Shown here piece after piece: positions 28,001-42,949 of a DNA stretch of 52,663 nt. Both the position numbers and the translations under genes were made by a program. Each line of letters opens with the position of its first letter. The first letter of the stretch is position 1. The stretch comes from Ichthyophonus hoferi (Eukaryota; Opisthokonta; Ichthyosporea; Ichthyophonida; Ichthyophonidae), in contig NAOQ01000123.1 of the NCBI GenBank assembly GCA_002751075.1, positions 55,813 through 108,475 on the forward strand, read 5' to 3'. The notes beneath the pieces are model-generated. The model had not been told where the DNA came from, did no database searches, and worked only from the letters and a program-made list of their open reading frames with translations.

Positions 28001-31000
28001 ATTCTTGGGTATATTACACTGATCTTTTATTAAAGATTTAAAATTATAAAATCATGCTGATATTAATGCAAATTCTACAGGCTTTTGGCAATGGTTCTGT
28101 TTTTATAGAGCGGTATATCAAGCGGCCTAGACACATTGAAGTTCAGATATTGGGAGATGGTACAGGTGATGTAGTTCATTTGTTCGAGAGAGACTGCTCT
28201 GTGCAACGCCGTCATCAAAAGGTCGGTTGTGTAGTTTTATTTGTCTCTATGTGTTTGTATAAATAGTGCTTAGTGGAAACTGGATTGTATGGTAGTATGT
28301 ACAGGGTACGTGTGTGTGTGTCTACCTGAGAAAGTCAAATATTTATATTATATCCTAATTGTATATAAAATTATATTTCAAAAATACAGCAATTATTATG
28401 CTTGTAAAATACAAATATAAAATATCTAAAAATATAAAGCTGTTTCATATGGTAGTATGTGCAAGGAGTGTTGGTATGCTGATGCGATAAGCGTTGTATT
28501 ATAAAGCTAGTTTAGTGTGGATGTCCACCAGATAGTGTTAGAAGGGATATGATGGTTAGGCTGTATAAATGTATATATGTGTAAATATCAGTTTAACTTG
28601 AAAGTAGAGAGAATGGAAGAGTGTCTAAATGGCTATTTGTCTGTATGGGCAAGCATCATACTATATATTATAAGTTGGTTAGATGGACAAGTAATTAATA
28701 GACCTAATCAAAAAGTCACCACCTATCCACATCTGAAGCTATACACTTGAATTAGATAGCGTTAAATATAACATGTGCGCTAGAAATTAGAAAATTTAAT
28801 ATGTAACATAAAATAAAATAATATTAAAAAATGCAATATTTCAATACTTTAATATGCTACAATTTGATTGCATAGCACAAACCTATAAGCATGGAGCTAT
28901 AAGGAAGAACATTTAAAGAAGCATTCCTATTGGTTTTTTAAAATATAGTAAGTAATAGCAACCCAATACATAAAGCCGTTTATCTCTAACACTAACACTA
29001 ATAATATGGTGCATGATATAATGCACACTATAATACTATAATAATACAATATACCCTATAGTAGCACTAAAATACTGATGCTAACCCTATGGGTGTAGGT
29101 GGTAGAACTGGCACCAGCTCCCAACCTTGACGAGAGTGTAAGAGCCGCATTGACTCAAGATGCTGTGAAGCTGTGCACTGTAGCTGGCTATTGCAACGCA
29201 GGCACCGTGGAATTCCTAGTTGATACTGACGGGAAATACTATTTTATAGAAGTTAATGCAAGACTGCAGGTGTGTTGGTGTGATATATATTATATAAAAT
29301 GGTTTTTGTGACTTTATTGCCAGGGAGTAGGCACTATCTCTTTGTGTGATTGTATAATGTTCGCTTATATCTACAATCTATCTATCTATTTCTTTCTCTA
29401 TCTATGTTAATCAACTCATATTTGCATCTATATTGGTCCATCTTTCTCTCATTTACCTCATTGCACGTCCTTTCCTCCTATGCTTCAATGGTCATCTTCA
29501 CCTACCCTCCCCCGCCACACCAGTTTATGTCATAGTCTTATACTCTATTGTTCCCTCTCTCTCCATGTCTCTATTATAACAGGTAGAACACACGGTTACA
29601 GAAGAAGTCACAGGTGTGGATATAGTTCAATCACAGATCAAGATCGCATCAGGTGCCACCCTCAATGATCTTGGCCTAGCCCAAGCTGACATCAAATTAC
29701 TAGGTGTGTGATAGTATGATTAAAACGACGTCCCTCTAACTCTTTGCTTTCATGCCTTCCTTTTCCTTTCCTTCATTGGTGTGGTGGTTTTATCCCTATC
29801 AAGTAATCTATCTCTCTATATATATATATATAGTATATAGTATGCTACATTTAGAAAATATGAAAGGGTTTTGTTTGTGACAGGTTCGTCTTCTTGTTGT
29901 CTGCAGTTGTTCCAAATAAAGCCTTTTTTCCTTTATGTAATTCTCATCTTACAATTGTGAGCCGGGCATATTTAATGCTAACCCATGTAAGGCAATAAAT
30001 ATTGACTTTTTCAGAACTCATCAAATACATATGAAAAGGCTTGTATGTATTAGATATATGCTGTAAAAATACTGTTAATTACATTATATGTATAATATAT
30101 AAGACAGTAACCATACTGCGATTGTGTTCATTATCTATCTATTTAATGTCCCACCGGATCACGCACATTATCAGAAAAAAGATAATCAACTGGTACTGGT
30201 ACATATATGGTTTATAATTAGCAATATATGAACCTATTGGTTTGATATGCGACGTTCTTACCTTGTAACTATGGGTTTATTGTAGGTGCTGCTATTCAAT
30301 GTCGAGTTACCACTGAAGATCCATTGAACAACTTCCAGCCAGACACTGGCAGGTACAGTCTCTTTCCTTTTCTCTCCTCGTCTGTTTAAAAGCATTCGCA
30401 TAATATGAATAGAGTGTAAGTATAAGCAAACCTGTCAATTTCAGCCTATGTAGTTATTATATTACTCATCTTCAGGGTGGTGGTCGACTATTGCAAACAG
30501 AGAATTTAGATTAAAAGCTGTATGGTTTTTATTTAGTATCACTGCAGAATCAAGAGTCCTCAACCTGTCTCAGATAGAACCTTTTTATACTCTCCAAATA
30601 TAGCATTATATATAGAGAGAATACTTCAGAACCCAGCATTAATTAGCTAGATAACTATTACTAAAATTCCTTTGAATATGTTGTATTTGTAATTGCATGT
30701 AACTGGAAGGACGTGTCATTGACTATCTGTACTTTAATATAATCTGGTACATCTTTCTTTTTGCTATAGTACTCCATTGTATACATGCATTTTACTTAAG
30801 GATAATTTGTGTTGGCGCAGCATTATTCTATGTTTTGTGGGTGTATGTTTTTAGTTTACTGCTATCCCCCTGACCACCGCATCTGACTTTAACTTTTATC
30901 GAAGACATATATATACCTACTTACCTTTATAATGGATTTTGATTGTTGATTTATACTTAGACTTGAAGTGTTCCGTACGGGCGAGGGAATGGGTATCCGT

Positions 31001-34000
31001 CTAGATGCTGGATCAGGATTTGCTGGTGCCAAGATTAGTCCATATTATGACTCACTATTGGTTAAGATCACGGGTATGTAGCATGTTATTGCTATCTTTT
31101 ATTAATCTTGGTTATTATCTATACATCATTGAACAGTTGTATTAACCAACGGGAGTATAGTGTTTAGGTAGTACGTTACGTCACACCACCTATTTCGTAT
31201 TTTATTTTTTACCAATCCAATATTTCCCCTCCTCTTCCTCCTCCTTTTTCTCCCCCTCCTCTGCCCTATGCGTTTTAACCTCAGGTCGTGCGTTGACGCA
31301 TGAGATGGCTGCCCACAAGTTAATTCGATCATTGAAAGAGTTCCGTGTACGTGGTGTCAAGACTAATATTCCCTTCCTTATGAATGTACTTAAACACCCT
31401 GTCTTCCTTGATGGCCAAGTCACTACCAGGTACTGTGTGGACATATATATATATCTTACTATACCATTATATCCTACTACATCATACTATATCCTACTGT
31501 AGTACTATACTTACTATTTTATATACCCCACACTAGCTTACTATACTGTAGTATATCCTACTATAGCATACTATACTTAAAATGTGTGAATAAAAACAAA
31601 CCTCTGTGTCCTTTGCGAGTGAAATTAAACATATGAATATAGACGTGTACGTGTACGTGTGTGTACGCATATATACCCAATCAAACAGTATACAAAACGT
31701 CAAATAAGGTCTATCAGCATATGCTCGCATATAGTTATAATTGTGTTTACATAGTTAGGTATAATTCCTAGCAATCACCCAATTATGTGATAATCGTGAT
31801 ATTCTACCAATAAATAACTTGCCTTATTTCCCTATAAATAGGCAATATGCAAGTATGTTGCTAGGATATAGACGATATTGGTTTTTTTTAGTTCCTCTTT
31901 AGTTGAAATTACATTCTTTCTTTATCTTGTTTCTTTATTGTATTTATTTATTTGTTTATTTTTACCCTACCTTCACTGCCAATCTCTACCCCAATCGTCC
32001 TGCATTACTTATCTCCTAATTAGATATAAATTACACTAAACATGCTTAAACATATCTATGAATCTGTAAGGTGATTGTTCAATCTAAATGATGTGTTTTA
32101 TTTTCTAATTCTGCAGTTATAACATTTCCAATGGTAACCCTGCTATTCTTCACCCTCCTCCCCAATGCACCAATCACCCTTAGGTTTATGGACGATCAAC
32201 CTGAACTATTCCGCATTACTGGTAGTAAGAATAGGGCGCAAAAGCTATTGTACTACTTATCGGAAGTCAATTCGAATGGTATATTTCTCTATGCGTTTTG
32301 TATTATTATGTGCTCATACCTTCCCATAGAAGATATATGTATAGTTACAGGTATAGATATAGGTATAGGTATATGACTATGTAATATATATATATATATA
32401 TATAATATTAGCATATTTGGTGATGTTATTACATTCATGTATATGATATTAATTATATGCATGTGATATGATTGGCTTACGCAATTTTCGCCTGATATAT
32501 GTGCAATCACTTATTAGTATTAGTATTGGTATCCATTTTAATCCATCATCTAGACGACATATTTTCATTCTAATATGTATATATAGTTACATGTAAGATA
32601 TTAATACTAAAGCCTACGTAATCTTGTGCCATAAAACCAACTCGAGTATGTATGATGCATTATTATTGGATGACGTGGTTGATACTCATTGGTTTATTAT
32701 AATAAATATGTATTGCCATTGGTACTTGTACACTTACATTCACTCCCCAGTACCCAATTATATAACCCCATTATAGTTCATGTTGCCTATCATAAACTCA
32801 TGCAAGCAAAGTACATTTTATAAATTAGCACACATACTTCAAACAACAACACCGACATACTTACACACAAAAAATATATATACTTGATATATATATAAGA
32901 TGACGCAACACACTGACATTATGTAGTGTTATAACGACGGCCAAACAAATGATACTATACTTACACTCCTACACTTACCATACTATACACTATATACTAT
33001 ATATTATACTCTATACTATATCCACACCTATCATACATTTACGATTTTTCCCAATATTCACAGGACCCCTTACACCTCTTGGCACGCAAAATAAGCCCAC
33101 CAAGTATCACCCTGTTGTTCCAAGCATTTCTTTAGGTTCTAAACCTCCAACGGGACTCAGGGAAATCCTTAAAAGAGACGGCCCCGAAGAGTTTGCCCGC
33201 CATGTGCGTGCACAGAAAAATGTATTAATTACAGGTATAGACTACATAATATATGTGTACATATGCATGTAGATATGATATCATGTGTTTGTATATATAA
33301 TGGTTATATTGTTTATTATTTAGGTTTTGTGTGCGAGCACAAAGTTTTATTAATTACAAGTATAGACTACATTATGTATGTGTGTGCATGTATGTATATA
33401 TGTATGGTTATATTGTTTATTATTTAGGTTTATGTGTATGTATATATACATATTATTTGGACTAGCTGTTTGTGTTTTTTGTTATGTTTGAATGTAGTTG
33501 TATGTATATATGTCATAATTATATATGTGTTTGTATGTATTTATGTGTATTATGAGTGTTTTAAGGACGGGTGTATTTCCTTAGGCCAAGTTAGCTTATA
33601 ATATAGTCTTTTTTGGATTAACGAGGTATTCTCCTATATAGTTTTGTGCATACATACCTTTACATTATTATCAAAGAATACTGTATCTATGTCGCTACAC
33701 ATACATATATACAGTCACATCCGTCTATCTCCATACAGTCCAATCCTAATAAACATCTATTCCCCTTCTCTTGTTTTAATTGGATTCTATTTTTAGATAC
33801 CACCATGCGAGATGCCCACCAATCACTACTAGCCACTCGTGTACGTACGCGTGACCTTGTGAAGATAGCGCCCTACACTGCTCAGACCCTACATAACTGC
33901 TATAGGTTAATATGTGTAATCTCACACATGTTGTTGCTAGTATACTTTCATATTATCTTATAGTAGGAGTCTATAGGGTTCTAAACGGTCTTTAATCTAT

Positions 34001-37000
34001 CATATATCCACTAGGATTCCATATTGCTATCTGTATGTATGTATGATTTAAGCATAAAAATCATTATATAGTATTGAATAGTATTTGCTTCTCTTTATAA
34101 AAAACCCACACAGGTATATATATATATATATGTTATTTGCTACTATATATAATCTTAAAGTCAAACATGGGAAGAGGATAAGTAGAAAACGCGACAGCAG
34201 AAGACAATTTAATATTCCTAGATAAATCAGATAACGTGAATCCTAACGGGCTATATATATACACCTACCGTTAGCTTGGAAAACTGGGGTGGTGCAACCT
34301 ACGATGTGGCCCTACGCTTCCTCCGTGAATGTCCCTGGGAACGTCTAGATCAACTCCGCGAGGCTATTCCTAATATTCCCTTTCAGGTGTGTTGGTCTGT
34401 GGATTTATTAAGAAATTAGTGAATTGGTGAAGTCTACGGTAGTGTGTTTGCTTATTTATACACTTTAATAATGTATATTTATGTGTATTTTATCATGTCC
34501 TCATGTCCTGTCGTATTCTTCTATGGCACATTGTATATAATTGTACCCAATGTTTCTACAATAACTTCTTGTCATGAACTACTTTGACATCTTCTGATCT
34601 TCGTAATTTCAAATTTAAAAACATGGCTATCATAGGATATTAGTATAATGGTATAATAATATAATAAGCTAACTAACTTTCTGGTTCTCTTATTCAATAA
34701 ATCGTCTAATAATGGGAAACACGGCCTGCAATCGTGTTATATTATACGATATATATCTTATTGTATTCATCTTATTGTAACCTGTATTTTATGTTTTGGT
34801 AGTTTTTATAAATAACCCCAATAATATGTGATTAGTTCACGCCTCCGTTATCGTGTATTATTATTTACATTCTTTAATTAGCTAGCCAATAAGATTAAAG
34901 TGATAAACTGCATTGAAGAAAAATAAAGAAACCTTTAGTTGTTTTTTATGGAAATTGATAGATTTCCTTTTAATGTGGGCATCCAATCGGTTAACAATAA
35001 ATGTTTACTGACCAATGGTCAACTACATGTGGAATAACTACATAACTATCATATATGTCATTTAGTGTGGCTTATGAATTATTTTCATTCTTTGGCAATA
35101 TACCAGATGTTGTTATCCGTTTCTTTTACTAAGCATTTGAAGATTGCTATTTCCAGTTATTCTATCTGGCCCATTGCTATACCCCGTGCATATATTAATA
35201 TACTATACACTATAATATCCTATGTATATATGTATATATAGATGCTTCTACGTGGTGCCAACGCCGTTGGCTACACTAGTTACCCTGATAACGTTGTCCA
35301 CAAGTTCTGTGCTATGGCTGTAGAACATGGAATGGTATGTACTGTCTGTAGTGTTGATGGCTCTACTAAATGTATGTATAAATATAAGGCACATCTATTA
35401 TTGTATACGTACTAGTATATTATATATATATATATATTGGAGAATGTGACATGATAAACGTTTAAGCACCTCTATATAGTAGCTAAAAGATTGTTATAAG
35501 GTTACGTACACTTGTTCTTAAACAATATAGTTTTAAAGTAGAGGGGGAAATTGTTTACCATAATATGGTTGTTGCATGACTTATGGTCAATAGAAACCTC
35601 TTTTGCAATACGAAAACAATCGGTAAATAGATGTAGTAATTGTAATAGGTGCTTCTGGGCTGTTTGTATGGTCAAATACGTTTAATACTACCCCTTATAA
35701 GGTATAGAACCTCATATTAGACCAATCTCTAGACTATATTAAAGTACACTTTTAACATGTGTACTTTATTGGTCTACATAATTTTACATAATGCAAACAA
35801 GTACATAAATGGTACAGAGGTGCAGAACCAAGAATCAATACACATATGCACCATATAACAATGCATACCCTGTGCCCCCTCCCCCGCCCCCAGGATGTCT
35901 TCCGTGTGTTTGACAGTCTCAACTACCTTCCTAATCTCCAACTTGGTATCGATGCTGCAGGCGCCGCTGGAGGTGTAGTGGAAGGAACGATGTGCTACAC
36001 TGGTGATGTCTCGGGTATGTCTTTTTCCTTTCATCTTGTTCTGTGTATTGTTTATTTGTTTGGTTTTGTTTATTTTTTTTTCTTCTTTGTCTTTGCTTTT
36101 GCCTACTCTAGAAGAGTTTTATTATAGTTACTTTTTTTTTTCCTATATTTTAATATCTTTATCCAAACCCATCTCCTCTATCCTCCCTTTTTACTATGCT
36201 ATTCCATATATTTTCTTTATTCTCTCACTCACTTTACTTACTGTAATTCACTACTCAGACCCCAATCGCACCAAGTATAATCTTGACTACTACCTTCAAC
36301 TGGCCACTGATCTACAACGAGCTGGATGTCATGTGTTATGTGTCAAGGATATGGCCGGAGTGCTTAAGCCACGAGCTGCCAGACAGTTGTTTACAGCTCT
36401 ACGCCGTGAATTCCCCGACATGCCCATACACGTACACACCCACGATACCGCCGGCAATGGTACGTATTGTCCTGTAATGGTAGTAGTAGTAATAGTAGTA
36501 GTTTACTACCTCCAATTGGGTAACCCAATTCTCTTAACTACATAGCATGGCCAATAGAATTTTTTGGTGTAGTACAGAATAAGGAACTACGTTCGGTTTG
36601 ACCATTAATTAATACCGATGCTTTTTCTATCTGCAAAGGCTGGCATTATTTTTGAGCATTTCTAGTCCAACCCATATCATATATATTATTAAGACCTACT
36701 AGCTACTTGTTGTGACAATGAAGTAGTAATACTAGTCAGGAATTGTTTGTATGTCTTACCTGTCTAAATATTTGGTAACCTGTTTGGATAGGTTGAAACC
36801 CATTTTTTCCTAACTTCTGTATTTGCCTATTATTACTACTATTATTAGTGTTGTTGAGGTTATTACTATTCTTATTATTCTTAATCTTATTTCTATTACT
36901 ATTATATATTCACTTAATTGTGCAGGTACGTATCACTCTTTCTTTCTCTCTTTATATTCCCTCTTAACCAGTCTTTTTCCCAAGTCATTCTTTCATATTT

Positions 37001-40000
37001 CACATCTAGTTAACAACAGAAACCGAACTTTACAAATAAGAAGAAACAGCCTAGACCTCTAACATTCCCATCTTTCCGCCCACCCTCTATACTACATATG
37101 TTGTACAGGTGTGGCTTCTATGCTTGAGGCCGCGTATGCTGGTGTAGATGTAGTAGATGTTGCGGTAGATAGTATGTCCGGTATGACCAGTCAACCTAGT
37201 ATGGGGGCCCTAGTGGCTGCCCTGCAGAATACTCCCTTGGACACCAAGCTGGATCTCCAGGGTATTTCAAACATTGCCCAATACTGGGAGCAGGTAAGTG
37301 CGTGTATGTTCTTGCGGTTGATATGTGTGTGTAAATGTGGTCAATATATCTCACTCCTATTCCAATAAAAAATGATTGTATAGAATACCATATATTAGCT
37401 GACCTGCAAATAGTGGTTCCTTTATGCAAGGTAGTGACTGAGTTAGATTGGAGATATATTGTTACTTTGGCTTATTAACTCTTATACATCGGGAAAGTTA
37501 ATAGCTAAATGGAATAATCATTGAAATAAAGAGAGAGATGTGATTGGATAATAAAGATTAAGACTAAAAGTAAACATTGATGGACCAATGGGTATTTGGG
37601 TGGGTGTAATGTAATGCAATAAGTATATATATATTGGCTCTGGTCAAGATCGGTATTTAATATAACCAACTGACTGTCATCAACCTGCTAGATTCGTGGC
37701 CAGTACGCACCTTTTGAAGCTACCACCGCTATGAAGACAGGAAGTGCTGATGTGTATTCCCATGAGATCCCAGGTACAGCCGTATTGCATACGCCCTTAT
37801 ATACTATTCAATCCACTACAAACACGTGTCCATAATAATATATTTAAGTATGTATCAAGCATGATACATTGATATGCATAAATGACAGTTAGTTTAATAG
37901 AATTCTATATAGGAAAATAAGATAGATTTTCGAGCTATAGAGCTGAACGACTGAAACTACGCTATGTGCAAGTCCGGTTCGGTCCGGTTCGGTTAATCAT
38001 TATAATTTTAGGACACTGCAATATATAGTTGCACTATATCTATATGAGTAGTATGGAATATTCATGCAAATACATATTTCTATATAAATGAGAGATTATA
38101 CAATACATACAACAGTATACAATTATACATAGGAATATATTTCATATTTTTTTCCACTAGAAGGTACAAGCAGATATTACTCTTGCTATTATAATTAGTA
38201 CTATTGATAAACATCTTGTACACCTTATTTTTTCAGTCTTTTTTTTCATATTCAATTTCATATTGTTTCCATTTTATTCTGAATGTGTTTTTTTGTATCT
38301 AACATGACAAATCTCTCACATTAATTCTAAAATACCAATATTCAGTTAGTATACAGTCCCCTTATGACCTATATGTTACCCGTCCTCACCTTGTATCTTA
38401 CCTCTCTTTCTATAGGTGGACAATACACCAATCTACATTTCCAGGCCTTTAGTCTAGGTCTGGCTCATAAGTGGAAGGAAATCACGCGTGCCTATAAAGA
38501 AGCCAATCAGGTGTTTGGCGACATTCCCAAAGTCACTCCTAGCTCTAAGGTATGGCTATGTTATATATTTACGGATTTTTTTTATGTTTGTTTGTTTTCC
38601 AATATAACCTCTATTTACAATTATATGTACTTAATAATCTTATTCACTTTGATACGTACACATTACATTTGCTTTCAGAGTTGATACGTACGTTAAATTT
38701 TCTACTATATATTTATATTCTTTGTTTGTTTATTTTAATACTTACTAACTTACCTTCATGATTTCCTTTACCTCTACTCTGTTAAATACTACTCTTCAAT
38801 AGCTTTCATTTATTATATTTATTATATTTAAATAACATGATATATTACTGTCTGTATGCTCTCTATTTATTCTATGACAGCATCAATGCCTACGTTGTGT
38901 ACTAAAATAATATAATCATCAGGTGGTAGGAGATCTGGCCCAGTTCATGGTGCAAAATAATTTAAACGGTGAATCACTTGTTGAAAGAGCAGCCGAACTG
39001 TCTCTACCTAACTCCGTGGTGGAGTATATGCAGGTTGATAATTTGTTTATGCTGTGTAATATACTATGCTATGTATATATAACAGTAATTCAAATTGTAT
39101 TTAGTGTATTTTATTATACTATGCACATATACATACAGCAATTATCAATAATAATGAAATCAAGTGTGTTTTTTTTTTTTGACCGAAATAATTAGAGAAT
39201 AAGGATGCTATATACCAGTAATGAATGAACATAAAGTGGTGATTTTCTCACTATAACACAACATGTAAACATAAACATAAGCATATTGATCGTTTGATTT
39301 CTTTCATGCATAGGGATACCTTGGCGAGCCTCCTGGTGGGTTCCCTGAAACACTTCGTGGAAGAGTAAGAACTATTAACATGTTGTTTTATCCTCAACAT
39401 ATATATATAATGTTAGAGTGCTCTTTGTTTTCTCTTTCACATTTTATCCGTAGCTTTTTATTTCCCTCTTTCACTCCAATCATATGCATGTATCATTACT
39501 TGTTGTCAAGCTTTCATACTCTATATATATATGCATGTGCGTGTATACGTGTATTTATTATGTATATATATTTCCCTAAATACTCGTTGGTATATTAATT
39601 TCATAATCAGCTTTCTATGTTCAGAAATACCTATGCCAAAAAATTTGTTCTCTTACTCTCCTGCTCGCTCTCTGTTTCCCGTTCTCTTTTCTTTTTTTTC
39701 TTCTTTTTTTTTGGTCTCTATCTCTCACTGTTTTTTCTTTTCTTTGTTTTATTAACATGTGCATCTCCACAGATTATCAAGAATGCGCCTATTATCACAG
39801 GGCGTCCTGGAGCATCCATGGAACCATGCGACTTCGACGAAGCCTATAAAGCATTAAAAACACTATTCCCTTCCCGTGATATCAAGGACACTGACGTTAT
39901 GAACTACATTATGTACCCTAAAGTAACAAAAGAATATCTTTCCTTTATTGAGACTTATGGCAAGGTCTCTTTCCTCCCTACCCATACTTACTTCTGTGGA

Positions 40001-41923
40001 ATGGACCTTGGAGAGGTGTTACATGTTGATATTGAAAAGGGTTTGTTTTTCTTTCTTTCTTTTTTTCTTTTTTTTTCTTTTTTCTGCTTCGACCTAACCT
40101 ACGTACACATTATTTCGATTGCCCTCTTGTTTGTATAGTTTGCAATAAAATGAAATTATACGAACGAATGCTATAATAGCTGGGCTTTTCCAATCAACCT
40201 TCAGACAGAAAATATTTAAATTGATAATTTCTATTACATAGCCAAAGGCTGTAAACTGTAACCACACCATGTATGTAAGGTAATATTTCTATTTATATCG
40301 GTATATTCTGTGCAGGTAAGACACTGCATGTCACCTACCAAGCCAAAGGTAGTGTTGATTCTTCTGGATTCAGAGAGCTGTTTTATGAAATGAACGGACA
40401 ACCTCGCTCTATTTATGTTCAAGATAAGGCCGCTGCAAAGGTGTGTACTACATGTAATATATTTACATTATAGTTGTACATGTACAAAAGTGTGTTTATT
40501 ATTGTCAACTTTTAACTTCTTTATTTCTCTATTTATGTTTGTGTGATATGAATGTCGCTTTTTCTCTTTTTCTTTTTTTTATTCATCTTTCTTTCTCTAC
40601 CTATGAACCTTTTACTTACAATTTTTCAATATCCATATTTTACACATTAATAACAAAATAAAGTTACTTACTAGTCTAGCTATTAAAAAAATGAAACATG
40701 ATGACTAAACTAAACAAAATATATTTCAGAAGAGCATGTATAAAAGCCTTTACAATAATTGGTATTCTTAATAGACAGTCTCGTGTATAATTTATTTTTC
40801 ATGGATATGTATCAATCTTATGTGTTTATCATGGACCTATTTTGTACGTTTGGATTATCCTTCCATTCTTATCCCTTTTTTTTTCTTTTAGGGTTACTAT
40901 TAAATTGTAATGGAAAATGTATAGGATTTAGTTGTCAACGTTACACACAGAACCTTTGGTTATACATACATAATATACACATAAATATATTGTGGTTTAA
41001 CAGTGATGTTGCATAAAGTATTATTATAAGTAATCCTACCTCGATACACTAAGGTTTGTTGAGTCAGGAATTATTTGTTGGATAATAGAAAAAGCTTATC
41101 TTAAGACCAGACCAAACCTTAAAACATAATAGCTAATAACAGCTTAATAATAACATTATGGTATGACTCCTATAGTCCTTAGGGCTAAAGATCAAAGACA
41201 AGGCAGATAAACTGCGAATGGGTAGCGTAGGTGCACCTATGCCTGGAGCGATCATTGGCTTGAAGGTCAAGGTAGGAGATAAAGTTAAAAAGGGTGACCC
41301 ATTGGTAGTCATGTCGGCTATGAAAATGGAGGTAAGCAACATACTCCCTCTGTTTTGTTTTGTTTTGTTCTTTGTTTCACTTTTTTTTTTTATGAATTTT
41401 CTGTCAGTTTCAGCCTGTGTAGTGGTTACTTTTTCTGTGTTGCATATGTAGCTATACTTGGCAAGTGTCGTGCATCATCCTGACCTATCCCTTCAGTAAT
41501 TTGAGTTTTTTTTTTTTTTGTTCTACTTCAGTCAGTAATGGTGCATACCTACTAGTAGCACTAGTACATTTATTGACTGTAAATTATGAAGGAATTTGAT
41601 TTATTATTTACTCTCCACCTCTTTGACTTACATTTATTTACGTATTTCATCAATTATGATTATGTTGATCTTTCTTTCCTACTCCTATATATGAAGTACA
41701 TAGAAGTATATTTAAATTAACCAAAAACATTATACATATATTGATAATATTTTATAAACAACACTATGTATTCAAATATAAAAAGAACCACTATAATTAA
41801 CCTATTGTTGCCTTTTCTTTGTAGACCGTTGTATCGGCACCTGTTGACGGTGTGGTCAATCGTGTTACATGCGCGATTGGAGAGGAACTTGGAGCTGGTG
41901 ACCTTGTTGTGGATATTGTTTAA
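25047..41923 (+). CDS. PC: Pyruvate carboxylase, probably mitochondrial
   Basis: 26 exons in phase give 1196 aa (human 1178). Exons: 25047-25180, 25619-25856, 26745-26849, 27405-27647, 28081-28221, 29099-29269, 29583-29703, 30286-30352, 30961-31073, 31285-31429, 32184-32278, 33064-33234, 33797-33905, 34275-34386, 35242-35334, 35894-36014, 36259-36459, 37109-37293, 37692-37773, 38416-38549, 38923-39033, 39314-39364, 39773-40040, 40316-40440, 41176-41331, 41825-41923. It makes oxaloacetate from pyruvate, bicarbonate and ATP. Order: leader rich in Arg/Ser ([20 protein letters not shown]), biotin carboxylase domain ([23 protein letters not shown] at 211; [17 protein letters not shown]), carboxyltransferase domain from about 582 ([18 protein letters not shown]; carboxylated Lys756 in CVKDMAG; metal ligands His786 and His788 in HVHTHDT), and biotin carrier domain with SAMKMET, biotinyl Lys1162, 34 residues from the end as in human. 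The leader suggests mitochondria; a leaderless start at 25593 is possible. Confidence 0.96.
29832..29925 (+). repeat. Dispersed intronic repeat, diverged copy C
   Basis: In pyruvate carboxylase intron 7. It aligns with the middle of copies A and B (GTGACAGGTTC, TCTGCAGT and CCAAATAAA correspond to their GAGACAGGTTG, TCTGCAGT and ACTAAATAAA), but it is more diverged and shorter. Confidence 0.5.
30441..30660 (-). repeat. Dispersed intronic repeat, copy B
   Basis: In pyruvate carboxylase intron 8, in reverse orientation to copy A at 6615-6840. The two are clearly homologous over about 220 bp, with substitutions and small indels throughout. Confidence 0.8.
33204..33444 (+). repeat. Tandem duplication of an exon/intron junction in the PC gene
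   Basis: Unit 1 (33204-33330) spans the last 31 bp of exon 12 and the first part of intron 12. Unit 2 (33331-33444) follows directly. Matching landmarks are GTGCGTGCAC and GTGCGAGCAC, TATTAATTACAGGTATAG and TATTAATTACAAGTATAG, and TGGTTATATTGTTTATTATT in both. In unit 2 the former splice donor reads AAGTATAG, so it no longer has a GT at the same place. Confidence 0.85.
37971..38003. repeat. Short tandem GTCCGGTTCG repeat
   Basis: GTCCGGTTCG occurs twice in a row in PC intron 19, followed by a partial unit. It is unusually GC-rich for the intron. It is too short to interpret. Confidence 0.7.
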
Positions 41924-42079
41924 GAATCATATAAGACAACTCTGTTGAATATTTTCTATTTGTATTTTTTTCGTTATCATATATAGGATGTAATTATGAT
42001 CAAATAGTTTGATTTTAATTTCGTGTGATTATGTAGTTTTAACAATAGCTACGATAGGCCTGAAGTCTTTATCTATGAA

Positions 42080-42096
42080 AATAAAATGAAAATAAA
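42080..42096 (+). promoter_or_regulatory. Likely polyadenylation signals of pyruvate carboxylase
   Basis: Two AATAAA hexamers (42080 and 42091) about 160 bp after the stop codon. Confidence 0.55.
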
Positions 42097-42949
42097 ATAA
42101 CTACTGGTATCATGTCATTTAGGGTGTTTATTAATATTTTTCAAATTATGCGATAGTTGGTGTTAGAATAATTGGTTTTAACCTGAAGTGATTAGCATTT
42201 AATACAAATGGTGTGGTTGAGTTCTTTTAATTATTTTATATTAAGATAGAATACTTAATCCAGTTATATTGAAATAGACTGTCTGGGATGCTTTTCTAAA
42301 GTATAAATGTGAAAAATAAAATAAGATAGTTGGAAATCTTATATGCAGGACCTTGATATACTTCTACAATAACACAAGAGTTGTTAGCTCTATCATTCCA
42401 ATAGTATCTAAGAATCTCAATATCTTCATGGTTGAATGACAATTGCCTATTACATACTCCCTCATACTTTACTATATCTACATTAACCTATCTATTGCTT
42501 ATAAAGTATATTATTATTAGTTATATTCTTATATACTGAAGTAAATAATATTTAGTAGATTAATTTTCAACAATAGTGGTCTTTATTTATTATTATTTTC
42601 TACCATAGTTATGTTGGTTGTATATTTACATCTCCATACAGAGCCCAAGGCAGTTTTGAAATACTATTCACCACCCCCTCCTTTTTTTTATATCCATACT
42701 AGGATAGCAATTAATAATAACCAATGGCCTTGTGATGTATTTCTTAAGACAATTTAAGACGTGGATAACTTTTACTTCGGTGTATGCAATTTCCAGAAAA
42801 TCTGGCATATACTGTGCATTCAAAAGCTAGCATTAAGTTTCGTTTCGTAATATCAATTAATGTTACTGAATATATCTGTTCTAATTTTTAAGGTTACTTA
42901 GAAGAACATAGGGTTATTCTCTTGCAGTCATCACCTTACACCTCTTCTT

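Noticed and set aside
37971-38003. tRNA gene suggested by GGTTCG words
   Set aside because: The words are a short tandem repeat; no acceptor stem or other tRNA arms are present.
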